Source of the DNA: Firmicutes bacterium UBA2058
GTDB lineage: Bacteria > Bacillota > Clostridia > Tissierellales > Sedimentibacteraceae
Length of the DNA stretch: 58,283 bases
NCBI GenBank assembly: GCA_002332905.1
Contig: DDAM01000071.1
Span: 1-58,283 of the forward strand
Reading direction: 5' to 3'
The notes under the pieces were generated by a model, which was not told the origin of the DNA, did no database searches, and saw nothing but the letters and a program-made list of their open reading frames with translations. How positions within the stretch are numbered: position 1 is the first letter of the stretch; each line of letters opens with the position of its first letter. A program made the position numbers and the translations under genes. This document shows, in pieces, positions 1-9,145 of this stretch.

Positions 1-18
1 CTTTCCTATTAGATAAAT

Positions 19-65
19 GAAGAATCGGAACGATTCTTCCATAGAGTGAACGTAGTTCACTTTTT
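19..65 (+). terminator. Two adjacent hairpins, the second a probable terminator
   Basis: Positions 19-27 pair perfectly with 31-39 around a GAA loop. Positions 45-51 pair with 55-61 around a GTA loop, and five T follow at 61-65. The second hairpin plus T-run fits a Rho-independent terminator for a gene left of the window. Both belong to the triloop hairpin family seen in other gaps here. Confidence 0.6.
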
Positions 66-100
66 ATGTGTAGAATAAAGTAATATTTAGTATTTATATG

Positions 101-129
101 TTGAAATTACTGCAAATTTTTAATATACT
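101..129 (+). promoter_or_regulatory. Sigma-A-type promoter for the lipoprotein gene
   Basis: TTGAAA at 101-106 and TATACT at 124-129 are 17 bp apart, about 45 bp upstream of the ATG at 174. This is a good match to the housekeeping consensus. Confidence 0.55.
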
Positions 130-173
130 ATATTTATATAATCAATGTAAAAATTAACAATCAGGAGAGGAAA

Positions 174-2213
174 ATGAAAAAAAAATCAATTTTATACTTA
201 TTGATACTTGCACTAGTTCTATTATGTTCATGTAGCGATAACTCTAAGCTAACATTTAAAGAATTAAAAAATGTTTCTTATAAAGAATCAGTGCAGTTAG
301 ATTATAAGTCATTACATAACACTAATGCAGTTTTGATGTTTAAGTCCAACCCTAATAATGAAGAATTAGGTGAGCTGTATATTAAGTTATTTGACAAAGA
401 TAAGGAAAAAATAGCTGACAATGTGTATAAAAACCAGTATATTTTATTAAATAACAATGATATTGTTTATATTGATGTTGAATATAACCTTTATTTAAAA
501 AAATATGGACAGGACGCTACTAAGATAGCTAAGAATGTTCCTTTTGATTCGGTTTATGTATCGTCTAAAAATTCTATATACTATAAAACATATGAGAATG
601 ATGATTTCCTAGAAAACTATGAATCAAATTATCAAGAAATATTACTTGACATAAAGGGTAATTCACTAGTGTTATTTGATTCTAAAGCTAAGTATGATAT
701 TAGCAACAGTTATAAATATTTTACTGATAATGGAGAGTTTCTATATTTTCTAAATGGTTTTGATACACTATCTAGAGTTAATACAGAAGGAAAAATAGAG
801 AATCTAGCTGGTAATGTGAGTTCTTTTACTGTAACACAAGATGGAAGTGCATATGCTTATAATAATTATAACAATCGTTTGTATATTAAATGGTCTGGCG
901 CACAAGAGGCTTCTTTTATTAAAAAATTAGATGTATATGATGATTATCAGCTTTCCAATAATGGTCTTTCATGTATATTTGCAGCCGATGATAGTGATGA
1001 GACTAATTTAATGTTTGTTTCACCATTTAATGAACCAGTAAGTATAACAAAAAACAATTACGTACATAAATCAAGCTCAAATAACGAATATCTATATGTT
1101 TTAGATGAAAATAATAATTTATATGGATATAAGCTTCCTAAGATAACAGCAAAAACTAAGTCAGAGGATTTAAAAAAACAATTAGATGAATTGAAAGAAA
1201 CTCTTATAGGTACAGATATCAGTTATTTTACAATATCTCATGATGGTAAAAGTGTATCTTATATAAATTCAAACAATGAGCTTTATACCTCTTATGAGCT
1301 AGCGGAAGCAGTGAAAATACAAGATAATATTAGCAATATTGAATACATATATAATGCAATTGTTTTTCAAGATATAAACTTAAAGCTATATGTAAATGAT
1401 GCTTTAAATGATATGAGCAAGGTTGTAAGCTCTAGCAAAGAAATTTGTGACAATTCAGAATTTTTCTATGTTGAAAATAACTCTTTGGATTATTTTATTT
1501 ATATGGACAAAGAATCTGATTTATACATTTACTCAATAGAAGAAAAGTTAAAATTAATCATTGATAATGTTGAAGAATATAATATAGTTAAAGGTAATTA
1601 TGTTAATTTATATGAAAAATCACTGTCAATTGATGATATAGTAGGAATATATAGTTGTGAGAACAATAGTAATTCATATGATTCCTTTGTTATTGCAATC
1701 ACAAGTGGTGATATAACATTAATCTTTGATGATTACAGCAGTAAAAGAGAAATTTCAGTTGTTGAAAGCACACAAACATCTATTTCATTAACAGATGATG
1801 AAGGGTATAGTTATTCTATTTATAAAAATAATGATGAGTTATCATTAGAAATATATGATGATGAAATAGATTCATATTATCAATACAAAGTAAAAAATAT
1901 TGCTAATGATGAATTTAATGAAAAATTAGAACATGCGCAACTAGAGATGAAATTTAATGCAGTGTATGAAGTGTTAGAAGATTACTATTATAATGGATAT
2001 ACAGCAACTGAAGCTCTACCTATGTATCACGAGCGTAGCGTTGAATCAGAAATTATAGGATATACAGTTAAAGATGATGAATATTATGTACATAGCTATT
2101 ATGTTGAAGACGATTATAATTTTTGGTTGAATCTTGAATACATTGATAGTGATGGAAATAATGATTATGCTTGGATATATATCAATCCTAGTAATATAAA
2201 TATAGAAAATTAA
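174..2213 (+). CDS. Predicted lipoprotein, beta-propeller-like repeats with C-terminal SH3-like domain
   Basis: The N-terminus is a lipoprotein signal: Lys-rich start, hydrophobic run, and a lipobox ending at Cys20 (LCSC), so the protein should be anchored outside the cytoplasmic membrane. The body has repeated short blocks with a 'dispensable' look: YIDVEYNLYLKKYG, LNNNNLYGYKLP-like and NSNNELYTSYELAEAV. Each has a Leu/Tyr-rich strand followed by an asparagine turn, reminiscent of DUF5050/TolB-like propeller repeats. The last 80 or so residues (YNGYTATEALPMYHERS...) resemble a bacterial SH3 domain. The ATG follows AGGAGAGG. It lies 20 bp before a zinc-ribbon membrane protein, so the two are probably co-transcribed. 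Function is unknown; a cell-envelope role is inferred from the signal only. Confidence 0.75.
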   Translation: MKKKSILYLLILALVLLCSCSDNSKLTFKELKNVSYKESVQLDYKSLHNTNAVLMFKSNPNNEELGELYIKLFDKDKEKIADNVYKNQYILLNNNDIVYIDVEYNLYLKKYGQDATKIAKNVPFDSVYVSSKNSIYYKTYENDDFLENYESNYQEILLDIKGNSLVLFDSKAKYDISNSYKYFTDNGEFLYFLNGFDTLSRVNTEGKIENLAGNVSSFTVTQDGSAYAYNNYNNRLYIKWSGAQEASFIKKLDVYDDYQLSNNGLSCIFAADDSDETNLMFVSPFNEPVSITKNNYVHKSSSNNEYLYVLDENNNLYGYKLPKITAKTKSEDLKKQLDELKETLIGTDISYFTISHDGKSVSYINSNNELYTSYELAEAVKIQDNISNIEYIYNAIVFQDINLKLYVNDALNDMSKVVSSSKEICDNSEFFYVENNSLDYFIYMDKESDLYIYSIEEKLKLIIDNVEEYNIVKGNYVNLYEKSLSIDDIVGIYSCENNSNSYDSFVIAITSGDITLIFDDYSSKREISVVESTQTSISLTDDEGYSYSIYKNNDELSLEIYDDEIDSYYQYKVKNIANDEFNEKLEHAQLEMKFNAVYEVLEDYYYNGYTATEALPMYHERSVESEIIGYTVKDDEYYVHSYYVEDDYNFWLNLEYIDSDGNNDYAWIYINPSNINIEN

Positions 2214-2233
2214 TAATATAATGGAGAAATAAA

Positions 2234-3859
2234 ATGGAAGATAATAAAATATTGTGTGCACAGTGCGGTAAGGAATTAAAAAACACAAATAAATTTTGTA
2301 CAAGCTGTGGAACTAAAAATGAAGCATTTTTACAAGAAGAAACAGTTGAAATAAATAAAAAATTACCATATAAAAATAAAAAATTATTTATAGGTATTGG
2401 TGCAGTTGTAGCTGTATTATTAGTGATTGCTCTAATAACTCCAGCAGTTTTAGCATTTATATCACCTACTAGCTATGTAAAATCAGCTATATCTAATACT
2501 TTTGAATCATTTAAAAAGGATAACAAAAAATTTAGTGATGTACCAACTTTAACATCAATATTTGCTAATAAAAGTGGTAATTCTCAAAAAGAATTATATT
2601 TAAATATTGAAGATATAAATGCCGGAGAAATGCCAATAGATGCTTCAATGCTTAAAGACTATGGTATGAAATTTAGAATGCAATCAAATAAAGACAATAC
2701 AGCTGGTAATTTTAATCTTACTCTATTAAATGATAAAAATGAAATAGTAGGTGGTAGTTTTTATTATGATAAAGAAAAGATTGCTTTAGAAGCACCAAAG
2801 CTATTTGAAGACATTTTAGGTGTTAAAATTGAAGCAAATGATGATACTAAGGAAAATGATGAATTAGACAATTTAAACTCTATGGCTAATGCTTTTTCAG
2901 AATTAATTGAATCCACAACAAAATTACGAGATATTTATGCTGATTTATCTTCAAAGTATGCAGTTAAACTTATGGATTTAGCTGAGTTTGAAAGAGATAA
3001 AGCTGATAAAAGTATATATAAAGCGACAATAGATGGAGAAGATGTTGTATCGCTTATGACAGATTTCTTAACAGAGCTTCTAAACAATGAAGATTTTAAA
3101 GATTATTATGCAACATCTATGTATTTGTCAGAAGGATATTATTCTAAAGAGTATTATGTTGATATGGTTGAAAATATAGCTGTAGCATTGCCAGATGAAA
3201 TAGATTATATGCTTGAGGAAGTTGAAATCGGTGATTTAATGATAGATGTTGTAATAGAGAAAAAGACTATGGTAAGCTTAGGTGCAAGCTTTAGCATGAC
3301 ATCCTATGGAGAAACTTTTAAAATTAAATACGATATGGACTATATTAATGAAAAAGATAATCATGGTATAGATTTTAGTTTGAAATTTGGTATTTCTAAC
3401 TATGATACTATTGAAGGAAACTTGTCATATATAAAGGATGGTAAGGATTTTAGTAGAAATACAACAATTGATATTAATATTTCTGAACTAGATGGAATTA
3501 TATCTTTAGATTTTGTAGAAGTATTGAAAAATAATAAAAAATATGAAAATTCTTTGACATTTAACATGAATAATGGATATGAAGATATTAAAGTTAAATT
3601 TAACACAGAAGGTTCATATAAAAATAGCGAGAGAATTGATTATGAAAACATTGGATTAACTGTATCTGTTGATGATGAGATATTCAAGCTTGACTTATCA
3701 GGATATGCTGCAAATACAAAGATAAAATCTATAGAAACTGTAGATAGTAAAAAAATAATATATCTTGAGGATTTGGATGAGCAAGATATGAATGAATTAT
3801 ATACTGAATTTAATAAAAACTTATACTTACTTATGCAGAGCTTTGAAGGATCAATTTAA
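2234..3859 (+). CDS. Zinc-ribbon, single-pass membrane protein of unknown function
   Basis: The first 25 residues hold two CxxC pairs (CAQCG and CTSCG), a classic zinc-ribbon fold. A basic stretch and one hydrophobic helix (about residues 52-75) follow, so the zinc ribbon should be cytoplasmic and the remaining 460 residues extracytoplasmic. The outer part is rich in amphipathic strands and acidic residues with no recognisable catalytic motif. This architecture (zinc ribbon, one helix, large outer domain) is shared by TcaA/YvbJ-like envelope proteins of Firmicutes, but I cannot assign it to that family. It sits 20 bp behind the lipoprotein gene and ends at a terminator. A joint role in envelope homeostasis is possible. 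Confidence 0.75.
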   Translation: MEDNKILCAQCGKELKNTNKFCTSCGTKNEAFLQEETVEINKKLPYKNKKLFIGIGAVVAVLLVIALITPAVLAFISPTSYVKSAISNTFESFKKDNKKFSDVPTLTSIFANKSGNSQKELYLNIEDINAGEMPIDASMLKDYGMKFRMQSNKDNTAGNFNLTLLNDKNEIVGGSFYYDKEKIALEAPKLFEDILGVKIEANDDTKENDELDNLNSMANAFSELIESTTKLRDIYADLSSKYAVKLMDLAEFERDKADKSIYKATIDGEDVVSLMTDFLTELLNNEDFKDYYATSMYLSEGYYSKEYYVDMVENIAVALPDEIDYMLEEVEIGDLMIDVVIEKKTMVSLGASFSMTSYGETFKIKYDMDYINEKDNHGIDFSLKFGISNYDTIEGNLSYIKDGKDFSRNTTIDINISELDGIISLDFVEVLKNNKKYENSLTFNMNNGYEDIKVKFNTEGSYKNSERIDYENIGLTVSVDDEIFKLDLSGYAANTKIKSIETVDSKKIIYLEDLDEQDMNELYTEFNKNLYLLMQSFEGSI

Positions 3860-3877
3860 TATTTAATAGAATGTTTT

Positions 3878-3955
3878 CTAATACTTATCGCGATAGGTAT
3901 TAGTATTATAAATCACCACAAATAGTTGATAAAATTTGTGGTGATTTATTTTTGT
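3878..3955 (+). terminator. Hairpin pair with terminator after the zinc-ribbon gene
   Basis: A near-perfect palindrome lies at 3878-3903 (13-bp arms, one G-T pair). A second hairpin pairs 3911-3923 with 3934-3946 perfectly and is followed by TATTTTTG. The second is the likely Rho-independent terminator. Confidence 0.7.
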
Positions 3956-4097
3956 ATTTAATCGTTAATTTAATTTTTTGTAGATAATTTACATGTTTTG
4001 TGGTAAACTTATTAGATGGAAAAGTGTGAATTAAGAGTTTCATACTAGTGAAAAAGCTTTTTACACAATGGAAGAATTTAAGGAGAATAAGAAACAG

Positions 4098-4934
4098 ATG
4101 ATTAAAATTGGAGCACATTTATCAATAACAAAAGGATTTTATAAGACTGCTCAGACAGCTCTTAGCATAGATAGTAATACATTCCAGTACTTTCCCAGAA
4201 ACCCTAGAGGTGGAGGTATTAAAGCACTGGATTTAGAAGATGTAAAAAAATTTAAAAAATTTATAGAAGAAAATAATTTTGCACCTATTTTATGCCATGC
4301 TCCATATACATACAACTTATGTTCAGCAACTGAGGATACTAGAAATTTTGCGCGTATGGCTCTTAGACAAGATTTAGAAAGACTAGAGCTTTTGCCAGTT
4401 CATTTATATAACTTTCATCCTGGAAGTCATGTAGGACTTGGCATTGAAAAAGGTATAGAAAATATTGTTGAAATACTAAATGAAGTTGTAACAGAGGAAA
4501 TAACCTCTACTATATTGCTTGAAACAATGTCAGGAAAAGGCTCAGAGGTTGGAAGTAAATTTGAAGAATTAAAAAGCATTATTGATGGTGTTAATTTTAG
4601 TGAAAAAATAGGTGTTTGCATGGATACTTGCCATATTTTTAGTGCTGGATACGACATAGTAAATGATTTAGACGGGGTTATAGATGAGTTTGATAAAATT
4701 GTAGGACTTGATAGATTAAAAGCTATCCATTTAAATGATAGTATGATGCCATTTGGTAAAAATAAGGATAGGCATGCTGAGATTGGTAAGGGTGAAATAG
4801 GTTTAGAAACCTTAATGAGATTTATAACACACCCTAAACTAAAGGATTTGCCATTTTTCTTAGAAACTCCTTTAGAAGACGACGGACATAGGGAAGAAAT
4901 TAAAATGATAAAAGGGTTAATAGGGACAAAATAA
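4098..4934 (+). CDS. nfo: Endonuclease IV (AP endonuclease)
   Basis: This is the zinc-dependent TIM-barrel AP endonuclease that cuts 5' of abasic sites in base excision repair. Family motifs are clear: the MIKIGAHLSITKG start, NFHPGSHVG, CMDTCHIFSAGYD and HLNDSMMPFGKNKDRHAEIGKG, which carry the His/Asp/Glu metal ligands. I chose the ATG at 4098 because the family begins at this motif and AAGGAG lies 12-13 bp upstream. An in-frame ATG at 4068 has no ribosome site. The 278-residue length fits the family. The gene stands alone between two intergenic gaps. Confidence 0.95.
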   Translation: MIKIGAHLSITKGFYKTAQTALSIDSNTFQYFPRNPRGGGIKALDLEDVKKFKKFIEENNFAPILCHAPYTYNLCSATEDTRNFARMALRQDLERLELLPVHLYNFHPGSHVGLGIEKGIENIVEILNEVVTEEITSTILLETMSGKGSEVGSKFEELKSIIDGVNFSEKIGVCMDTCHIFSAGYDIVNDLDGVIDEFDKIVGLDRLKAIHLNDSMMPFGKNKDRHAEIGKGEIGLETLMRFITHPKLKDLPFFLETPLEDDGHREEIKMIKGLIGTK

Positions 4935-5035
4935 ATATAAGAAAAAAATGGGATTATTATGTTAAGCACTTACTTTGTGAAGATGTGTTAAAATAATATG
5001 CTATTTGAAAATAAATTGAGAGATAGGTTTAAAAA

Positions 5036-6886
5036 ATGATAAATACTAAAAAACTAGATAAACTTTTATTAAAGGCTGAAAAACCTGCACGGTATGTAGG
5101 CAGTGAATTAAATGAAATTGTTAAAAATAAAGAAGATATAAATCTTAGATTTGCCTTTGCTTTTCCAGATGTATATGAAGTAGGTATGTCTCATCTTGGT
5201 ATGCATATATTGTATAATTTATTAAATTCTCAAAATAACATCTGGTGTGAAAGAGTATTTGCACCTTGGGTTGATATGGAAGAAATAATGAGAGAAAACA
5301 ACATACCTTTGTTTGCACTTGAAAGCAAGGACGAGTTAAAGGATTTTGATATAGTTGGATTTACTCTGCAATATGAGATGAGCTTTACAAATGTATTGAA
5401 TATGATAGACCTTGCAAATATTCCTGTTCGTTCAGAGGATAGAGATGACAATATGCCGCTTATTATTGCTGGAGGACCATGTGCATTTAATCCAGAGCCT
5501 TTATACAATGTTATAGATTTATTCGTGCTTGGAGAAGCTGAAGAGGTAACATTAGAACTGTGTAATTTATATGAGGAAAAGAAGGAAAAAGGATACACTA
5601 AGGATGAATTTTTAGAAAAAGCTGCACAAATTGAAGGTATATATGTGCCTAAATTTTATGATGTTATATACAATGAGGATGGCACCATAAAGGAAAGAAA
5701 GATACTTAATTCTAATGCACCTGAAATTATAAAAAGAAGAATTATTAAGGATATGGATAAAAGCTATTTCCCTGACAAAATAATTGTACCATATATTGAT
5801 ACAGTACATGATAGAGTAGTTTTAGAAATCCTTAGAGGATGTGTCAGAGGATGTAGATTTTGTCAAGCTGGTATGTTATATAGACCTTTTAGAGAAAAAA
5901 ATGTAAATACCTTATTAAGTCAAGCAGAAAACCTAATTGAATCATCTGGACATGAAGAAATATCATTATCTTCTCTAAGCTCTAGCGATTATTCTTGTTT
6001 AGGGGATTTAGCTACACAGCTTCTTGAAAAGTATGAAAAAAGGAACATAGGAATATCATTACCATCCTTAAGACTTGATACAGTTACCTTCGATTTAATT
6101 GAAAAATTGCAAGAGGTTAAAAAATCAGGCTTAACATTTGCACCTGAGGCTGGCTCTCAACGTTTAAGAGATGTAATTAATAAAAATTTAACTGAAGAAC
6201 AAATTTTAAAACCTGTTAAAACAGCCTTCGATTTAGGCTGGTCGACTGTTAAACTGTACTTTATGATTGGACTTCCAACTGAGACTGTAGAAGACGTTAT
6301 GGGAATAAAGGATTTAGCCTATAAGATAAAAGATTCATTTTTTGATAGACCAAGAGAACAAATCAAAGGTAATCTTAGAGTGACTGTAAGTGCTGCATGC
6401 TTTGTTCCAAAACCATTTACACCATTTCAGTGGTTTGGACAAAATACTATTGATGAATTTTACGATAAGGCCAAGATGCTTGATAGAGAAATAAAGGATA
6501 AAAAAGTTGTATATAATTACCATGCGCCGCGTATAAGCTATTTGGAGGCTGTTTTTGCTAGAGGTGACAGAAGAGTAGCTGATGTGTTAATAAAAGCTTG
6601 GGAAAAAGGCTGTAAATTTGATGGTTGGAATGAATGGTTTAAATACAATACATGGATTGAAACTTTTGATGAATTAGGAATTAGCACAGATTTTTATGCA
6701 ACTAGAAACAGAGAGATTACTGAGGTTCTTCCTTGGGATTTTATAGATATTGGCGTTGAAAAAAGCTTTTTAATTGATGAGTACAATAAAGCTTTAAGTG
6801 AATCTACTACACCGAACTGTAAGGAAAAATGCAGCAATTGTGGTATTAATAAAAGAAAAGTTGGAGGTGTATGTAAACGTGTATAA
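5036..6886 (+). CDS. B12-binding-type radical SAM protein (TIGR03960-like)
   Basis: The radical SAM cluster motif is Cys269-x3-Cys273-x2-Cys276 (RGCVRGCRFC). The N-terminal 200 residues resemble the cobalamin-binding domain found in this subfamily (FAFAFPDVYEVGMSHLGMH). The C-terminus has extra cysteines (CKEKCSNCGINKRKVGGVC). The family usually sits directly before a DUF2344 protein and RNase E/G in Clostridia, exactly as here, which points to a tRNA or ribosome-linked modification; the actual substrate is unknown to me. Start is the ATG after AGATAGGT. The 3' end overlaps the next gene by 8 bp, implying translational coupling. Confidence 0.9.
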   Translation: MINTKKLDKLLLKAEKPARYVGSELNEIVKNKEDINLRFAFAFPDVYEVGMSHLGMHILYNLLNSQNNIWCERVFAPWVDMEEIMRENNIPLFALESKDELKDFDIVGFTLQYEMSFTNVLNMIDLANIPVRSEDRDDNMPLIIAGGPCAFNPEPLYNVIDLFVLGEAEEVTLELCNLYEEKKEKGYTKDEFLEKAAQIEGIYVPKFYDVIYNEDGTIKERKILNSNAPEIIKRRIIKDMDKSYFPDKIIVPYIDTVHDRVVLEILRGCVRGCRFCQAGMLYRPFREKNVNTLLSQAENLIESSGHEEISLSSLSSSDYSCLGDLATQLLEKYEKRNIGISLPSLRLDTVTFDLIEKLQEVKKSGLTFAPEAGSQRLRDVINKNLTEEQILKPVKTAFDLGWSTVKLYFMIGLPTETVEDVMGIKDLAYKIKDSFFDRPREQIKGNLRVTVSAACFVPKPFTPFQWFGQNTIDEFYDKAKMLDREIKDKKVVYNYHAPRISYLEAVFARGDRRVADVLIKAWEKGCKFDGWNEWFKYNTWIETFDELGISTDFYATRNREITEVLPWDFIDIGVEKSFLIDEYNKALSESTTPNCKEKCSNCGINKRKVGGVCKRV

Positions 6887-7562
6887 GGTAATTTGTAAAT
6901 ATACTAAAACTGGTGATTTGAAGTTTATTTCACACTTAGATATCTTAAGGCTTATGCAAAGAGCTATTTGTAGAGCAAAGCTTCCTGCAAAATATTCAGA
7001 AGGATTTAACCCACATATTAAGATAGCATTCGGTTTTCCTTTGTCTCTTGGTGTTGAAAGTGTTGGGGAATATTTTGAGCTTGAGTTAACTGAAAAAGTT
7101 GATATAGAAAAACTTGTTGATGCCTTAAATGATGTCTTGCCTAACAAAATGAAGATAATGAGTGCAAAGTATTATGAAGGTAAAGATTCTCTTATGACAA
7201 TGTGTAATTATGCTGAATACTTAATAAACATAGAAGCAAGCAATATTGATATAGAAAATTTAAATGCTTTACTTGCTAAAATGGCAAATGAAGGTGTAAC
7301 ATATATAAAAGAGAAAAAGAATAAAGCAAAAAATAAGGTTACAAAAAAAGAAATTAATACAAAAGATTTTATTCATTATACAAAGGCTAAAATAATAAAT
7401 GATGAAAAAATTATTATAGAAGTTGTTTTTAAAACGTCTGGCGAAGGAAGTATGAAGGTTTCTGATTTTATTAAGGTTTTAGAAGAAAATAATAATGTAA
7501 TAGACTATTATTCAGCTATGAAGATGGAATCGTTAAGTGTAGATCTAAAACCAATATTGTAA
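6879..7562 (+). CDS. DUF2344 (TIGR03936-like) radical SAM-associated protein
   Basis: The N-terminal block YKVICKYTKTGDLKFISHLDILRLMQRAI and the following KYSEGFNPHIKIAFGFPLSLGVES segment are hallmarks of DUF2344. In many bacteria this domain is fused to, or follows, the TIGR03960 radical SAM protein. I chose the GTG at 6879 because GGAGGT lies 10 bp upstream and the conserved region starts there; upstream in-frame residues are only the shadow of the preceding gene. It overlaps that gene by 8 bp. The role is unknown but presumably tied to its partner. Confidence 0.85.
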   Translation: MYKVICKYTKTGDLKFISHLDILRLMQRAICRAKLPAKYSEGFNPHIKIAFGFPLSLGVESVGEYFELELTEKVDIEKLVDALNDVLPNKMKIMSAKYYEGKDSLMTMCNYAEYLINIEASNIDIENLNALLAKMANEGVTYIKEKKNKAKNKVTKKEINTKDFIHYTKAKIINDEKIIIEVVFKTSGEGSMKVSDFIKVLEENNNVIDYYSAMKMESLSVDLKPIL

Positions 7563-7577
7563 AATTGAGGTATAAGA

Positions 7578-7649
7578 GTGAAGAGAAAACACTCTTCACA
7601 GAGTGAAATGTATTTCACTCTAAAATTATTGTGACGCCACGAAGTGGCG
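7578..7649. repeat. Three consecutive intergenic hairpins
   Basis: Three hairpins fill the 102-bp gap. Arms 7578-7585/7592-7599 have a 6-base loop. Arms 7600-7609/7612-7621 form a near-continuous palindrome. Arms 7635-7640/7644-7649 enclose a GAA loop. None has a T-run, and the adjoining genes face the same way, so processing, mRNA stabilisation or repeat insertion is more likely than termination. Confidence 0.6.
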
Positions 7650-7664
7650 CAATGGGAGGAAATT

Positions 7665-9143
7665 ATGAGACAGTTAATTATAACGAGCTCTTTTTCCTAT
7701 GAGAAGGTAGCTATATTAATAGATGGAAGTTTAGAAGAATTTTTTTATGAGAATAAAAATGAATATAGTAGCCTTAACAATATTTACAAAGGTAAGGTTA
7801 TAGATATATTACCAGGAATGCAAGCAGTTTTTGTGGACATTGGACTTGAGAAAAATGCATATTTATATATAGATGAGTTATTATCTAATAAAACTATATC
7901 TGATAAAAATTTAAGCAAGGATGAAATCTATAATATAAGCGATATTGTAAAAAAAGGTGAGGAATTAATGGTTCAGGTTATTCGAGAGCCAATAGGTGAA
8001 AAGAATGTTGCTGTTACTACAGACATATCTTTAGCTGGTAAATATCTTGCCTTGATTCCAAAAAATATGGAAGTCAATGTGTCCAAAAGAATTGTAAATA
8101 AAATAGAAAAGAAAAGATTATATGACATTGGTAATAAAATTTTAAGCGAAGACTATGGTATGGTTATTAGAACCTCTGCTGAAGGATTAGATGAAAAAGT
8201 ACTACAAGAAGAATATAATTTATTAGTTAATAAATATAAAAAAATAGAAAAAGAGTATGGTTATTCCTATGCACCTAAGTTGTTACAAAGACATAATACA
8301 TTACTTGAAAAGGTATTTTTTGAATATATTAATAAAGATGTAGATGAAATCTATGTTGAGGATAAAGAAACAAAGAATATAGTAAGCAATCTTTTATCCA
8401 AATATGATGGATATAACAATAATAATATTAAATTAATAGATTCTTACACAAACCTATTTGAAACATTTAATATTGAAAAACAAATAGACGAATTAAATGA
8501 TAGGAAAATAGAACTTGATAATGGTGGAAGTATTATTATAGATAGTACAGAGGCGATGACAGTAATAGACGTAAATAGTGGAAAATTCATTGGTACGAAC
8601 AGTTTGCAGGATGATACTTCATTAACTATGAATTTGGTTGCGCTAAAAGAAATAGCAAGACAAATAAGGCTAAGAAACATAAGTGGAATTATTATTATTG
8701 ATTTTATAGATTTTAGAAAAAATGATTTTTCAGAAATTTTAGTTAATAAAGCTAAAGAATTATTGAAGCAGGATAAAGCAAAAACTAAGGTTTTAGGTAT
8801 GACCAAGCTAAATCTTATGGAGATAACAAGAAAAAGAAATAGGGAAAATTTCTATAACTCTATGAATGAAAAATGCAAAGCTTGCAATGGAAGCGGTACT
8901 GTTCCATCCTCTCTACAAATATTATTTAAAATCGAAAATATAATAAGAAAAGTACATTCAAATACATCATGCAATTTTGTTATTTTAAAGTGCAATGAGC
9001 AAATTTATAATAAGGTAACAATTGAACTAAAAAATGAGATTTGGCTTATGGAAGAAAAATCAAATATTAGTATAAGCTTTATTAAAGATAATAATTCCTT
9101 AAGCAATATTATAGAAATAGAAAAAATGGGTAAAAAGGGTTAG
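7665..9143 (+). CDS. rng: Ribonuclease E/G family endoribonuclease
   Basis: The protein processes and degrades RNA. Domain order is an S1-like start (NIYKGKVIDILPGMQAVFVDIGLEKNAYLYIDEL), the DNase I-like catalytic region with metal-binding aspartates in MTVIDVNSGKF and IIIIDFIDFRKN, and the zinc-link CKACNGSG. Length is close to RNase G rather than the long RNase E. I chose the ATG at 7665 with GGGAGG close upstream; an earlier in-frame start would lie in the hairpin region. It follows the TIGR03960/DUF2344 pair, its usual neighbours, but is followed by topB rather than the common rplU-rpmA. Confidence 0.9.
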   Translation: MRQLIITSSFSYEKVAILIDGSLEEFFYENKNEYSSLNNIYKGKVIDILPGMQAVFVDIGLEKNAYLYIDELLSNKTISDKNLSKDEIYNISDIVKKGEELMVQVIREPIGEKNVAVTTDISLAGKYLALIPKNMEVNVSKRIVNKIEKKRLYDIGNKILSEDYGMVIRTSAEGLDEKVLQEEYNLLVNKYKKIEKEYGYSYAPKLLQRHNTLLEKVFFEYINKDVDEIYVEDKETKNIVSNLLSKYDGYNNNNIKLIDSYTNLFETFNIEKQIDELNDRKIELDNGGSIIIDSTEAMTVIDVNSGKFIGTNSLQDDTSLTMNLVALKEIARQIRLRNISGIIIIDFIDFRKNDFSEILVNKAKELLKQDKAKTKVLGMTKLNLMEITRKRNRENFYNSMNEKCKACNGSGTVPSSLQILFKIENIIRKVHSNTSCNFVILKCNEQIYNKVTIELKNEIWLMEEKSNISISFIKDNNSLSNIIEIEKMGKKG

Positions 9144-9145
9144 AA

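Noticed and set aside
4427..4969. A 180-codon open frame on the minus strand over nfo
   Set aside because: It runs opposite to a fully recognisable endonuclease IV gene; composition fits a shadow.
7563..7664. The triple hairpin as a terminator
   Set aside because: No T-run follows any stem, and the RNase gene follows directly, so readthrough or processing is more likely.
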